Source: Micavibrio_A sp964539025 (GTDB lineage: Bacteria > Pseudomonadota > Alphaproteobacteria > Micavibrionales > Micavibrionaceae). Taken from it: 64,000 nucleotides of DNA. Under the pieces are notes generated by a model that saw nothing but the letters and a program-made list of their open reading frames with translations, did not search any database and had not been told where the DNA came from. Of the stretch, positions 44,712-53,470 are shown in pieces. The stretch is taken from positions 335,152 through 399,151 of the forward strand of contig CAZIFA010000002.1 in NCBI GenBank assembly GCA_964539025.1, written 5' to 3'. Position 1 is the first letter of the stretch; every line of letters begins with the position of its first letter. Position numbers and translations under genes: made by a program.

Positions 44712-46706
44712 TTAACTGAACGTAATCCCGTAGGCGGTAATGCCGAGCGTCTTTTGCACCGCCATGATCACGCTGCCGAGGTTGATTGCCAGCGCTCCAC
44801 CGATCAGGTGCGTCATGGCCGCCATCATGGATGCCTGCGAGTTCCCTTCGGAAACGCCACGTATGATGAACAGGCCGCGCACGAGGCTGATCCAGCCAAT
44901 GATGATGGAAAAGGCGATGATGGCCGAAATAACCGCATGGGCACGGTCCGCCGCACCTCCGACCGCCCCTGCATATTGCAGTACGCCCCTAGTTGCGATG
45001 TTATCCGTGCCGAAGATGCTCATGGTCGCATAGGCGACGATCGAGTTAAGCGAGAACAGGCATCCGGCGACGAGGAAGGTCATGACCGTGCCGATACCTG
45101 TGGGGCCGCGCGGCCCTTCCTGCTCGGTTTTCAAAAGGCGCGAGATACCGATAAAGACCAAGATAAGACCGGCGATCCATCCAAACCATCCGACTGCCCA
45201 GATCATAGGTTCGGTGACATTTGCCATCAATTTCACGACCATGGCGTCAAGGCCGAGGCCGGACGACTGGCCGTTAAAGCCGCTGCTGGTTGTATCCGTT
45301 CCGGCGGCCTCAATGGTCTCGCGTACCACATCCACGACAAAGGGGAAGGCAAAGAAGGCCCCGGCTGCGACGAAGCGCTTCATGGGATCCCAGAGGGGAA
45401 CATGACTGGGGCTTTCGACATGCTCTTTAAGTTTCCAGACGGCCTGAAAGCCCAGGAGTGTCGCCGCCAGAAAGGCGATGCCGGTGATGACGCCAACGCC
45501 GCCGGTGGTTCTGGCCATGAGGCTGCAGATCATGCCGCCTAGTGTTCCATCGGTGCAGTCGTTGCTGCCGCCCGCACTTTTAACATCCATTTCATAGGCA
45601 CTACTGAATGCCATACGGTCCGCTCTGCTGAGGCCGACGGCAGAATAACGTGCGGCACTGTTGATAGAGTTGGTTACACCTGAGCTTGCTCTGCCGAACA
45701 CATTGCCTGCCGTATTTCTAAGGTCGATTAGTGCGCGGTTGCCTGTGTTGGTGGCATAGCTGTTGCCACGCTGGTTCGAACGCAACTGGTTGTTGGAAGC
45801 ATCCAGCGCTGCACGTTCTTGATTGAATGCAACCGTGGTGTTGTGCAGCGTCTGTGCGGTATTGCTCACAGTATCGTTTTGTACCTGTAAAGCGGCGGTG
45901 GCGGCATCGCGTGCTGCGATGGCTTGCTTGACATTGTCGTTCAGGGAATCCAGCGTTGCCTGATCGGCGCCGTCCGCCTGTGCTTGTGCAAGGTTCATCT
46001 GTGCGGTATCGAGGGCATTATCGGCCGTGGTGTAATTATCCTGGGCATCTTCCAGTACGCGTCGCGCCCTGTTGTTTTCGATCTGCGCCTGATTCATGGC
46101 TTCGCGCGCGGTATTGGTTTTTGCCGTCTGGTCGGCTACAGCCTGTTCCTGTTCTGTAAGATCGGTATTTCCCGTTCCACCAAGACTGGAAACATTTTGC
46201 CGGTAAACTTCTTGTAAATCGGTGGCGTTTTCGAGCGCGGCAGTTTGCTGGTTGAAGGCGGTCGTAGCGGTGTTGAGTGTCTGGGTGGCGGCAGTGGCAT
46301 CATCGGTTCTGGCCTGCAATGTGGTGGCGGCAGTATCACGCGCGGCGGTGGCTTCCGTAACCGTCTTGTTCAGGGCGCCGATCGTTGCGTCATCCGCTCC
46401 GTCCGCCTTCGCTTTTGCAAGGTTGTTTTCCGCGGTGGTGAGCAAGGTGCTGGCTCTGTTATAGCTGGACAGCGCGGAGGAGCGAGCGCGGTTTGCGCTG
46501 TTGCTGTCCACCTGCGCCTGATTCATCGTTTGGCGTGCGGCGAGAGTCTTGGTTTCTTGCGCACTGACGGCGGCCTGTTGCGCCGTAAGTTGCGCCTGCG
46601 CCTGTTCAAGGGTAAGGGTTTGCGCCTGCGCGGGCGTGATATGCCATGCCTGCAATAGCAGGACACAGACCAGTATTTTCCAGGCAGCCGAACGACATAA
46701 TTGCAT
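44712..46706 (-). CDS. Exported coiled-coil protein fused to three DotP/DotE-like membrane modules
   Basis: 664 residues from ATG 46706 (GGGG 8 nt upstream); an in-frame extension to 46769 lacks signal features. Signal peptide ends AQA|QT. Two repeats of about 140 residues (31-170 and 171-310) form Ala/Gln/Thr-rich coiled coils, sharing TxxAREAMNQAQxxxNRAR and AQADGADxATxxxLN. The C-terminal 270 residues hold about six helices in three similar units: FLAATLLGFQAVWKLKEHVE..FVAAGAFFAFPFVV, FGWIAGLILVFIGISRLLKT..FLVAGCLFSLNSIV, and AFSIIIGWISLVRGLFIIRG..LIGGALAINLGSVI. The first unit resembles the 38091-38489 protein closely. It is likely an inner-membrane component of the type IVB system with a periplasmic coiled coil; no known protein of this architecture is recalled. 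Confidence 0.75.
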   Translation of the reverse strand: MQLCRSAAWKILVCVLLLQAWHITPAQAQTLTLEQAQAQLTAQQAAVSAQETKTLAARQTMNQAQVDSNSANRARSSALSSYNRASTLLTTAENNLAKAKADGADDATIGALNKTVTEATAARDTAATTLQARTDDATAATQTLNTATTAFNQQTAALENATDLQEVYRQNVSSLGGTGNTDLTEQEQAVADQTAKTNTAREAMNQAQIENNRARRVLEDAQDNYTTADNALDTAQMNLAQAQADGADQATLDSLNDNVKQAIAARDAATAALQVQNDTVSNTAQTLHNTTVAFNQERAALDASNNQLRSNQRGNSYATNTGNRALIDLRNTAGNVFGRASSGVTNSINSAARYSAVGLSRADRMAFSSAYEMDVKSAGGSNDCTDGTLGGMICSLMARTTGGVGVITGIAFLAATLLGFQAVWKLKEHVESPSHVPLWDPMKRFVAAGAFFAFPFVVDVVRETIEAAGTDTTSSGFNGQSSGLGLDAMVVKLMANVTEPMIWAVGWFGWIAGLILVFIGISRLLKTEQEGPRGPTGIGTVMTFLVAGCLFSLNSIVAYATMSIFGTDNIATRGVLQYAGAVGGAADRAHAVISAIIAFSIIIGWISLVRGLFIIRGVSEGNSQASMMAAMTHLIGGALAINLGSVIMAVQKTLGITAYGITFS

Positions 46707-46829
46707 GATTACAACCCCGTAATAACCACTATTTCTTTTCATATAAGTGTAGCACAGGCGCAAAGACAAAAGAAAATTTGGCGGACCGCCAAAGGCAAGA
46801 ATATGATATTATACAATAATATCAATAAG

Positions 46830-47450
46830 TTACGATACAGGCGCGTCGACTTTCACGGCCAGGTCGGCGGCGATGGGTTCGTCGTCCAGCATTTCGATCA
46901 TCCCACCCGGCTGAACCGCGAAATTTGCGATGAACAGGGCGTTGGAATAAAAGACCACGGCATCGCACAAAAAGAAGCCTTTTTCGTTCTTGCCCTCGTA
47001 AGTGGCGGCACGGATCGTGCCTTCGATAACCGATTTCGTCCGGGCATCGACATTTTTGGGAATATAGGGGTCATCCATCGTTTCGGCGATCAGGAACGGG
47101 CCTTCCTCGCCGCGCACGAAGAAACAGAAGAATTTCAGGTATTCGAGGACATTGTCATCGGTGATTTTAACAGGCGCCTTGGCGTTGACCTCATGAATCG
47201 GCGGTGACGTTCCGTTCAGCCAGTACAGGTTTCCCTGATCGGTAAGGTAATAGATATAAAGGTTATTGGGGGTCCAGACCGGATCTTTCACGCGGATCAT
47301 GGCGACCTGGTCATAGAAGGGCAACATCCGGTAGTCGACCTTGGTGGTATTAGGGCTGACCTTGTATTTGCCGCCGATAGGGCCGACCTGCTCCAAGAAG
47401 CCTGCAAGCTCTTCACCTACGACGGGGGTCCAGTTATTGTCTGTGTACAT
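46830..47450 (-). CDS. Unknown soluble protein
   Basis: 206 residues, no signal peptide or membrane helix. Beta-rich, with aromatic segments such as NNLYIYYLTDQGNLYWLNG and VLEYLKFFCFFVRGEEGPFL. No family is recognised. It lies between the coiled-coil membrane gene (same strand, 123 bp downstream) and the divergent rpmH. It is probably a real gene by its codon pattern and its length, with a modest AAGG site 13 nt before ATG 47450. Its function is unknown. Confidence 0.7.
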   Translation of the reverse strand: MYTDNNWTPVVGEELAGFLEQVGPIGGKYKVSPNTTKVDYRMLPFYDQVAMIRVKDPVWTPNNLYIYYLTDQGNLYWLNGTSPPIHEVNAKAPVKITDDNVLEYLKFFCFFVRGEEGPFLIAETMDDPYIPKNVDARTKSVIEGTIRAATYEGKNEKGFFLCDAVVFYSNALFIANFAVQPGGMIEMLDDEPIAADLAVKVDAPVS

Positions 47451-47569
47451 GGCCGCTATTACCTTGGTTTTGGTCCTTTTGAGCTTCTATCATAGCACAG
47501 GTAAGTACCTGAAATACAAGCTTGTCTGTACCATACTATGGCGGGGGACGCCCGGAATCGCAAGAAAAA

Positions 47570-47598
47570 TTGACAGATGGGTCTTTAGAGGTTAAAAC
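47570..47598 (+). promoter_or_regulatory. Candidate sigma-70 promoter for the rpmH operon
   Basis: TTGACA (47570-47575), a 17-bp spacer and TAAAAC (47593-47598), about 47 bp before the rpmH start. The -35 is perfect and the -10 is weak. It fits a strong housekeeping promoter directing rpmH-rnpA-yidD-yidC-engB. Confidence 0.6.
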
Positions 47599-47644
47599 AG
47601 CCTCCGAAATTCATTAAAAATACGAAGAAAAGCAAGGTTTACCC

Positions 47645-47779
47645 ATGAAACGCACATACCAACCCTCGAAGCTCGTCCGCAAACGCCGCCACGGTTTCCG
47701 TTCCCGCATGGCCACGGTTGACGGTCGTCAGGTTCTGGCCCGCCGCCGTGCGAAAGGCCGCAAGCGCCTTTGCGCTTAA
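47645..47779 (+). CDS. rpmH: Ribosomal protein bL34
   Basis: 44 residues, MKRTYQPSKLVRKRRHGFRS ... RRRAKGRKRLCA, a near-perfect bL34. Very basic, 50S subunit. It is the first gene of the conserved block with rnpA, yidD and yidC. An AGCAAGG element precedes the ATG. It is short enough to be missed by length-filtered gene finding. Confidence 0.98.
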   Translation: MKRTYQPSKLVRKRRHGFRSRMATVDGRQVLARRRAKGRKRLCA

Positions 47780-47812
47780 TCGGCGTTTTTCAAGCCCTTT
47801 AAGGAGGGCCCG

Positions 47813-48178
47813 ATGAAAGCCACTCGTGAAGATATTAAAAAGCTGGACCGCCTTCAAAAGCGGTCCGATTTTTTGCGCCTGAACAAGGGTGCGGACAAAT
47901 GGGTGTCCAAGGGCTTTATTCTTCTGACCATGCCCAACGATGTTAATCGCAGACGTTTTGGCGTGACGGTGACCAAAAAGCTTGAAAAAACCGCTGTCGG
48001 TCGCAATCGCATGAAACGCCGTCTTCGCGCGTTGGCCGTCGATATCCTGCCCAACGGATCGAAAGACAACATGGATTACGTGCTGATCGCACGCGACGGC
48101 GCGGCGAACCGTATCTATGCCGATCTGCAAAAGGACCTGAAATGGTGTCTGGAAAAACTGGGCCATGCGGTTCATTGA
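47813..48178 (+). CDS. rnpA: Ribonuclease P protein component
   Basis: 121 residues. It carries the RnpA signature RRRFGVTVTKKLEKTAVGRN followed by RMKRRLR, which binds the P RNA and pre-tRNA 5' leader. GGAGG lies 6 nt before ATG 47813. It lies 33 bp after rpmH and overlaps yidD by 14 nt. Confidence 0.96.
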   Translation: MKATREDIKKLDRLQKRSDFLRLNKGADKWVSKGFILLTMPNDVNRRRFGVTVTKKLEKTAVGRNRMKRRLRALAVDILPNGSKDNMDYVLIARDGAANRIYADLQKDLKWCLEKLGHAVH

Positions 48179-48464
48179 TCTTCCTCGCAGAAGTCTCAAG
48201 GGGCTTATTTTCCTTTATTCTTACGTCATATCTCCGCTCACGGGCGCGAAATGCCGATTTTATCCCACCTGTTCAGCCTATGCGATGGAAGCGATTGAGC
48301 GGCACGGCGCGGGGAAGGGCAGCGTTTTGGCCACAAAGCGCCTGTGCAAGTGCCATCCTTGGCACAAGGGTGAAATGATCGATCCAGTTCCCGCCAGCAT
48401 TGATTGGCCAGCTATCATCGGCTATAAACGCGCAAAGCCCGATAAACGCCAGATGAAAGACTAA
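48165..48464 (+). CDS. yidD: Membrane protein insertion efficiency factor YidD
   Basis: 99 residues. The conserved motif SPLTGAKCRFYPTCSAYAME with the CxFxPTCSxYA cysteines, then AIERHGAGKG, and the second basic cluster CKCHPWHKG. Helps YidC-dependent insertion by an ill-defined mechanism. It starts inside rnpA and ends 6 bp before yidC. Confidence 0.95.
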   Translation: MRFIDLPRRSLKGLIFLYSYVISPLTGAKCRFYPTCSAYAMEAIERHGAGKGSVLATKRLCKCHPWHKGEMIDPVPASIDWPAIIGYKRAKPDKRQMKD

Positions 48465-48470
48465 AAAATC

Positions 48471-50369
48471 ATGCAACACCGCGACCAGATGCACCCGCAG
48501 GATATGCGCAACCTGATCATATTTGCCGTACTCTCGATCGCGATGTGGCTTGCCTATGATTATTTCGTAGCACGTCCGCATGCCGAAGAAATGCGCCGGG
48601 CTGCGATGAACGCCAAGCTGGTTGCAGCCGCCAACGCACCCGCCGAAATTCTTGATACAGCCATCATCAAACCGCGTGCGGAAATGATCTCGCAAACGGC
48701 GCGCATCAAGATCGATACATCCGCGTTTTCAGGCAGCATCAATCTTAAGGGCGGGCGTCTGGACGATCTGCAACTGAAAAACTATTACAAGACGGTGGAA
48801 AAAGCGGAGCATGTCAACGTACTTTCTCCCGCGCGCACACCACACCCGCGCTATGTCGAAACGGGCTGGATCGGCGGGGATGGCGCGCCTTCTGCACTGC
48901 CAGATGATAAATCCAGTTGGAGCGTGAAGGGTGGCAACGATACGCTTACCCCGTCGACGCCCGTTACCATCACCTATTCTGCGAACGGCCTTACTTTCGA
49001 GAGGCTTTTTACCATAGACGAAAATTTCGGCATATCGGTGGAAGATAGCGTCACCAATGGAACGGGCCGCAATGTTACGCTGTATCCTTACGCGCTTGTG
49101 ACCGAGCACGGCATGCCCGAAGATTACCTGAATCTGGGCATCATCCATGAAGGCCCGATCGGCTATGTCGGTGATCAACTGCAGGAATTCGATTACGAAG
49201 ACCTCAAGAAAAAATCGCAGGAAAGCTTTTCGGCCAACAGCGGCTGGATCGGCTTGACGGGCAAATATTGGCTCACCGCCGTTGCTCCCGCTGCGCAAGG
49301 AACGCAGGACTATAAATTCCGGTTTGTCAGTTCGCCCGCCATCAATGAAAACACCAAGGACCGTTTCCAGGCCGATATTACCGGCGGCGCGCAGATTGTT
49401 CCTGCTGGAGGCAAAGCAGAATCAAAAATCAATGTCTTTTCCGGAGCCAAGAAACTTGCGCTTTTGCAAGAATATGAGAAGCAATGGAATTTGCCGCATT
49501 TCGATCTGGCTGTCGATTTCGGATGGTTCTATTTCCTGACGAAACCTTTCTTCATCGCGCTGAATTTTCTTTACGGCCTGACAGGAAACTTCGGCATTGC
49601 GATTATTATTTTCACGTGTTTCCTGAGGCTTCTGGTTTTTCCGCTGGCGCAGACATCGTACAAATCATTCGCCAAAATGCGGCAGGTATCGCCTGAAATG
49701 TATAATTTGCGCCATCAGTATAAGGACAACAAACAAAAGTTGCAGGAAGAACTGATAAAGCTGTACCAGAAGCACAACGTCAATCCGATGGCGGGCTGCT
49801 TGCCGATTCTTGTGCAGATTCCGATCTTCTTTGCGTTGTATAAGGTGCTTTCCAACACGATCGAGATGCGCCATGCGCCGTTCTTCGGCTGGATTCACGA
49901 CCTGTCGGAGATGGACCCGACGACGATCTTTAACCTGTTCGGTCTCATTCCGTGGACGCCGCCGCATTTCCTGATGATCGGCGCATGGCCGCTTCTGATG
50001 ATGGTAGGCATGATCATACAGCGCAATATTTCGCCGCCGCCCGAAGACCCAATTCAGGCAAAAGTAATCGCGGTCATGCCGTATTTCATGACTTTCATCA
50101 TGGCGCAATTCGCCTCCGGCCTTGTCATTTACTGGACGGTGAACAATATTCTCGCCGTGATCCAGCAGGTCGTAATCATGAAATCCATGGGCGTGCCGAT
50201 CCATTTGTTCAGCAAGGACGCCGATCAGAAAAAGCTGGCCAAGGAAATCGATGAAGGGCCGATCGTAAATCCCAGCCTTGAAATGATCGAAGAAAAAATC
50301 GAACACGCGGTGGACGGTGACGACAAACCCGTTTCCCCGCCAAAACCCAAAAAGAAAAAGAAAAAATGA
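48471..50369 (+). CDS. yidC: Membrane protein insertase YidC
   Basis: 632 residues. N-terminal membrane anchor (LIIFAVLSIAMWLAYDYF), a large periplasmic beta domain (about 60-350), and the five-helix core with KPFFIALNFLYGLTGNFGIA, the cytoplasmic hairpin SYKSFAKMRQVSPEMYNLR, and NPMAGCLPILVQIPIFFALY. The Lys-rich C-terminal tail KPKKKKKK probably contacts ribosomes. Inserts and folds inner-membrane proteins with or without SecYEG. It overlaps engB by 4 nt. Confidence 0.97.
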   Translation: MQHRDQMHPQDMRNLIIFAVLSIAMWLAYDYFVARPHAEEMRRAAMNAKLVAAANAPAEILDTAIIKPRAEMISQTARIKIDTSAFSGSINLKGGRLDDLQLKNYYKTVEKAEHVNVLSPARTPHPRYVETGWIGGDGAPSALPDDKSSWSVKGGNDTLTPSTPVTITYSANGLTFERLFTIDENFGISVEDSVTNGTGRNVTLYPYALVTEHGMPEDYLNLGIIHEGPIGYVGDQLQEFDYEDLKKKSQESFSANSGWIGLTGKYWLTAVAPAAQGTQDYKFRFVSSPAINENTKDRFQADITGGAQIVPAGGKAESKINVFSGAKKLALLQEYEKQWNLPHFDLAVDFGWFYFLTKPFFIALNFLYGLTGNFGIAIIIFTCFLRLLVFPLAQTSYKSFAKMRQVSPEMYNLRHQYKDNKQKLQEELIKLYQKHNVNPMAGCLPILVQIPIFFALYKVLSNTIEMRHAPFFGWIHDLSEMDPTTIFNLFGLIPWTPPHFLMIGAWPLLMMVGMIIQRNISPPPEDPIQAKVIAVMPYFMTFIMAQFASGLVIYWTVNNILAVIQQVVIMKSMGVPIHLFSKDADQKKLAKEIDEGPIVNPSLEMIEEKIEHAVDGDDKPVSPPKPKKKKKK

Positions 50370-50998
50370 CCACAGGCTTTACGCCCGAACAAATCGAAGA
50401 GGCCCGTAAAATCTTTGCGGGTCCGTGCGACTTTATGTGGGGGTCGGCAGATTTAAAGCAATTGCCGCCGCCCGATTTTGCTGAGATCGCATTTGCAGGC
50501 CGTTCGAATGTTGGAAAATCCTCGCTGGTCAACGCACTCACGAACCGTAAGACGCTGGCCAAGGCGTCGAATACTCCGGGACGCACGCAACAGCTCAATT
50601 TCTTCAATCTCGGCGGGCATCTTTATATGGTCGATATGCCGGGATACGGCTACGCCAAAGTGTCCAAGGAAGTTCGGGAAAACTGGGATACGCTGATTTT
50701 CGGTTATCTTCAGGGTCGTCCCAATCTGCGCACCGTTCTTATCCTGATCGATTCACGTCATGGGCTAAAAGAAAGCGATGCGCACCTGATGGATCTTCTC
50801 GACAAGGCGGCGGTGAATTATCGCATTGTCCTGACTAAGGCGGACAAATCATCGCAAAAAGAAATGGCAGCGATGGAAGAAAAGATTATAGCCGTTTTGA
50901 AAAAACATCCGGCGGCCTATCCGATTGTACACGCGACCAGTGCCGAAGGCGGCACCGGTCTTGAAGAATTGCGCGCTACGCTCATTGCCCTGAAATAA
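50366..50998 (+). CDS. engB: Ribosome biogenesis GTPase YihA/YsxC (EngB)
   Basis: 210 residues. G1 GRSNVGKSSL, G2/G3 TPGRTQQLNFF and VDMPGYGYAK, G4 TKAD (VLTKADKSSQ), G5 ATSAEGGTG. Needed for large-subunit assembly. It starts inside the end of yidC (ATGA). Its last 17 bp overlap the 3' end of the convergent prepilin-like gene. Confidence 0.96.
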   Translation: MTTGFTPEQIEEARKIFAGPCDFMWGSADLKQLPPPDFAEIAFAGRSNVGKSSLVNALTNRKTLAKASNTPGRTQQLNFFNLGGHLYMVDMPGYGYAKVSKEVRENWDTLIFGYLQGRPNLRTVLILIDSRHGLKESDAHLMDLLDKAAVNYRIVLTKADKSSQKEMAAMEEKIIAVLKKHPAAYPIVHATSAEGGTGLEELRATLIALK

Positions 50999-51701
50999 TA
51001 CTGTAATAGGTGAAATATGTTCCGCCGCTGGAGGACACACAGAGCGAGGGGTAGCCTTCGCATGCTGCACACACGGCGTTTGTAAATGCCGCGTTCGCAA
51101 CGCCCGTGATTGTCGTGTTGACGAAATAGGTTGCCGGGTTGCCAGTGCCGGCAAGTGCGGGGATGCTTGTTGCTCCCGTTGTTTTTTTGTTGATGTTGGC
51201 GCAGACGCTCTGGCTGATTCCGAACGCGGCCATGACGATGTCGTTTGATGCGGTGGGAGTCCACTGGACATTGTTGAAACGGCCCATATACCAGCCTGGC
51301 GGCGGCACGGCGCTAGTGCCGGTGAACAGGTTCGGATCGGGAAGCTCGTAGGCCAGCCCGCCGCCATCGGGATGATAGACCTTGTACATGTTGGTGCCTG
51401 CCGCATCGAAGCTGGCGCTATTAGGGGCAGAAAAGTTCAGATTGTTGATGTTTGCTCCACTCATTATCATCTGGTCGATCACGTTCTTGGCACCGCCCGC
51501 ATAGGCGGTCATACGGGTGGTCAGAAGTTCGGTCTTTTCATAGTCCAGATTGTCGCTGGCATCGTCGGTTCGGGCCATCATCATCGTCAATGCACCCAGA
51601 AGGGCCAGGGCCAGCAGGATATAGATCAGGGCGTTGCCGCGCTGTGTCTTTGGGATGGCGGAATGGGCGTGTTTTTCAGAATTCAATTGGCTCTCCTGCA
51701 A
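50982..51701 (-). CDS. Prepilin-like single-helix protein of unknown function
   Basis: 239 residues. The N-terminus has a short basic leader then RGNALIYILLALALLGALTM, resembling a class III (type IV prepilin) signal, but position 5 is not Glu, so processing by a prepilin peptidase is uncertain. A long helix (ASDNLDYEKTELLTTRMTAY) continues, then a Gly/Asn/Ser-rich globular region with several cysteines (SVCANINKK, AVCAACEGYPSLC). It may be a minor pseudopilin or pilin-fold protein. It is placed against the direction of the housekeeping block, overlapping engB at the 3' end. Confidence 0.7.
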   Translation of the reverse strand: MQESQLNSEKHAHSAIPKTQRGNALIYILLALALLGALTMMMARTDDASDNLDYEKTELLTTRMTAYAGGAKNVIDQMIMSGANINNLNFSAPNSASFDAAGTNMYKVYHPDGGGLAYELPDPNLFTGTSAVPPPGWYMGRFNNVQWTPTASNDIVMAAFGISQSVCANINKKTTGATSIPALAGTGNPATYFVNTTITGVANAAFTNAVCAACEGYPSLCVSSSGGTYFTYYSIISGQ

Positions 51702-51724
51702 AACTGTGTTTATTTTACCCTATC

Positions 51725-52954
51725 ATGAATAATGGCTCGAGTTTACAGGATCTTGCACTGGACCCGGTTTCGCTGGGGATAGGCTTTGGCGTTGGCTGCG
51801 CACTGGCCGCACTGGCCTTTGCTTACCGGTTGGCGGGCACGGCACGGGAAAAGGCGGCGCTGGAAGCCCGGCTTGAATCTGAGCGCGATATGCTCGGCGA
51901 TCATTTCAAAGCGCTGGCGCAGGCTGCGCTGCAATCCAACAACGAAAATTTCCTGGCGCTTGCGGGCGAACGGCTCAAGGCCGCGCAAAAAGACGGCGAG
52001 CACGACCTGCAAAAACGCTCCCTTGCCATTGAACAGATGGTCAAACCGGTCGAGGCGCATTTGCAACGCATGAACGGTATGGTTGAGGCCTTGAAGGCGA
52101 CCGATAAAACGATTCGCGATGATTTGCAAAACCTGCACAAGGAAACGTCGAAACTGACATCCGCTCTTCGCAATCCGGCGGCGCAGGGCAAATGGGGCGA
52201 ATTCGTTCTTGAAACTATTTTGGAGAAGGCGAATCTTATCAAGGGCACGCATTACGAAACCCAGACAGGAATCGAGGGCGGCGGTCGTCCGGATGTCATC
52301 ATAAACCTGCATGACGGGTTCAAAATCGCTATCGATTCCAAGGCGCCGATCAATGATTTTATTGCACGGTTGGACGAAGACATTTCCGAAGGGGAAGCGC
52401 AGGATATAAAAACAACCATGGCGTCTACCGTGCGCAGCCATGTTAAAAAACTGGGCGAGCGTGCCTATCAGGAAAATATCAAAAGCTTCGATTTCGTGAT
52501 TTTATTCTTGCCGTCCGAATCTGTGTTCAGCGCAACCTTGAATGCCGATCCGTCCATCATTGATTATGCGGCCGATAAAAAAGTGGTCATCGCTTCCCCG
52601 ACATTGATCATGTCGCTTTTACGCGTGGTGCGTTTCTCATGGCGTCAGGTGGAAATGGTGGCTAACGTCGCGGAGATTTCTGCGCTGGGTGCCGATCTGC
52701 ACAAACGCCTCTTTACGTTCATGGAACATTTTGCCCGCATAGGCAAAGGGCTTGGCGGCGCGGTGCAAAGCTATGAAAAGGCGCTGGGATCGATGAATCG
52801 CATGGTCATGCCCGCCGCACAAAAATTCCAGAAACTGCATTCGAAGACACAAGGCGCGCCGTTTCCGGTGGTTCCGTCACTGGAATCCCAAATCTTGCCC
52901 GGTAATGACGACGATATAATTGACTACGAAGACGATAAAATCTCCCATGGATAA
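51725..52954 (+). CDS. rmuC: DNA recombination protein RmuC
   Basis: 409 residues from ATG 51725, chosen because the N-terminal anchor (SLGIGFGVGCALAALAFAYR) starts there; the open frame extends upstream antisense to the prepilin-like gene. A long coiled coil (about 35-150) leads to the PD-(D/E)XK-like RmuC domain: NPAAQGKWGEFVLETILEKA, GGGRPDVIINL, KIAIDSKAPINDF. RmuC limits recombination-associated rearrangements in E. coli. It overlaps def by 8 nt. Confidence 0.94.
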   Translation: MNNGSSLQDLALDPVSLGIGFGVGCALAALAFAYRLAGTAREKAALEARLESERDMLGDHFKALAQAALQSNNENFLALAGERLKAAQKDGEHDLQKRSLAIEQMVKPVEAHLQRMNGMVEALKATDKTIRDDLQNLHKETSKLTSALRNPAAQGKWGEFVLETILEKANLIKGTHYETQTGIEGGGRPDVIINLHDGFKIAIDSKAPINDFIARLDEDISEGEAQDIKTTMASTVRSHVKKLGERAYQENIKSFDFVILFLPSESVFSATLNADPSIIDYAADKKVVIASPTLIMSLLRVVRFSWRQVEMVANVAEISALGADLHKRLFTFMEHFARIGKGLGGAVQSYEKALGSMNRMVMPAAQKFQKLHSKTQGAPFPVVPSLESQILPGNDDDIIDYEDDKISHG

Positions 52955-53468
52955 ATATACGATCATCAAGGTGCCCGATCCTGTGTTGAAACAGGTCGCC
53001 AAGGAAGTTGCAAAAGTGGACGATAAAATCCGCGCGCAGATTGATCGCATGCTGAAAACCATGTACGCAGCACCGGGCATAGGGCTTGCAGCCAATCAGG
53101 TCAATCTGCTCAACCGCGTGATCGTCATGGATATCGCGCAGCGCGAAGAACCTGAAACACGCAAGCCCATTCCGATGATAAACCCTGAAATCATATGGGA
53201 GTCTGAGGAACCGAGCGTCTGGGAAGAGGGATGCCTGTCCATTCCAGGCCAGTATGCCGAAGTGGAACGCCCGTTGCAGGTGCGCGTAAAATTTATGGAT
53301 TATGACGGAAAGCAGCAGGAACAGGTGTTCGAAGGCCTCGGCTCGCACTGTGTGCAGCATGAAATAGACCATCTGAACGGCGTTTTGTTCATCGATCATC
53401 TTTCATCTCTCAAACGCAATATGCTGATGAAGCGTTACAAAAAACAACAGGACGCTGAGACGCTCTAG
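52947..53468 (+). CDS. def: Peptide deformylase
   Basis: 173 residues from ATG 52947; a TTG at 52920 is in frame but lies within rmuC. All three deformylase motifs are present: GIGLAANQV, EEGCLSIPGQ (metal Cys) and HCVQHEIDHLNG (metal His residues and Glu). Removes the formyl group from nascent N-terminal Met. It is followed after 2 bp by fmt, the enzyme that adds the formyl group. Confidence 0.97.
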   Translation: MDKYTIIKVPDPVLKQVAKEVAKVDDKIRAQIDRMLKTMYAAPGIGLAANQVNLLNRVIVMDIAQREEPETRKPIPMINPEIIWESEEPSVWEEGCLSIPGQYAEVERPLQVRVKFMDYDGKQQEQVFEGLGSHCVQHEIDHLNGVLFIDHLSSLKRNMLMKRYKKQQDAETL

Positions 53469-53470
53469 CC

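Noticed and set aside
44754..45542. 262-codon plus-strand frame opposite the coiled-coil membrane gene
   Set aside because: Asp/His/Arg-rich antisense shadow of transmembrane helices, no domain.
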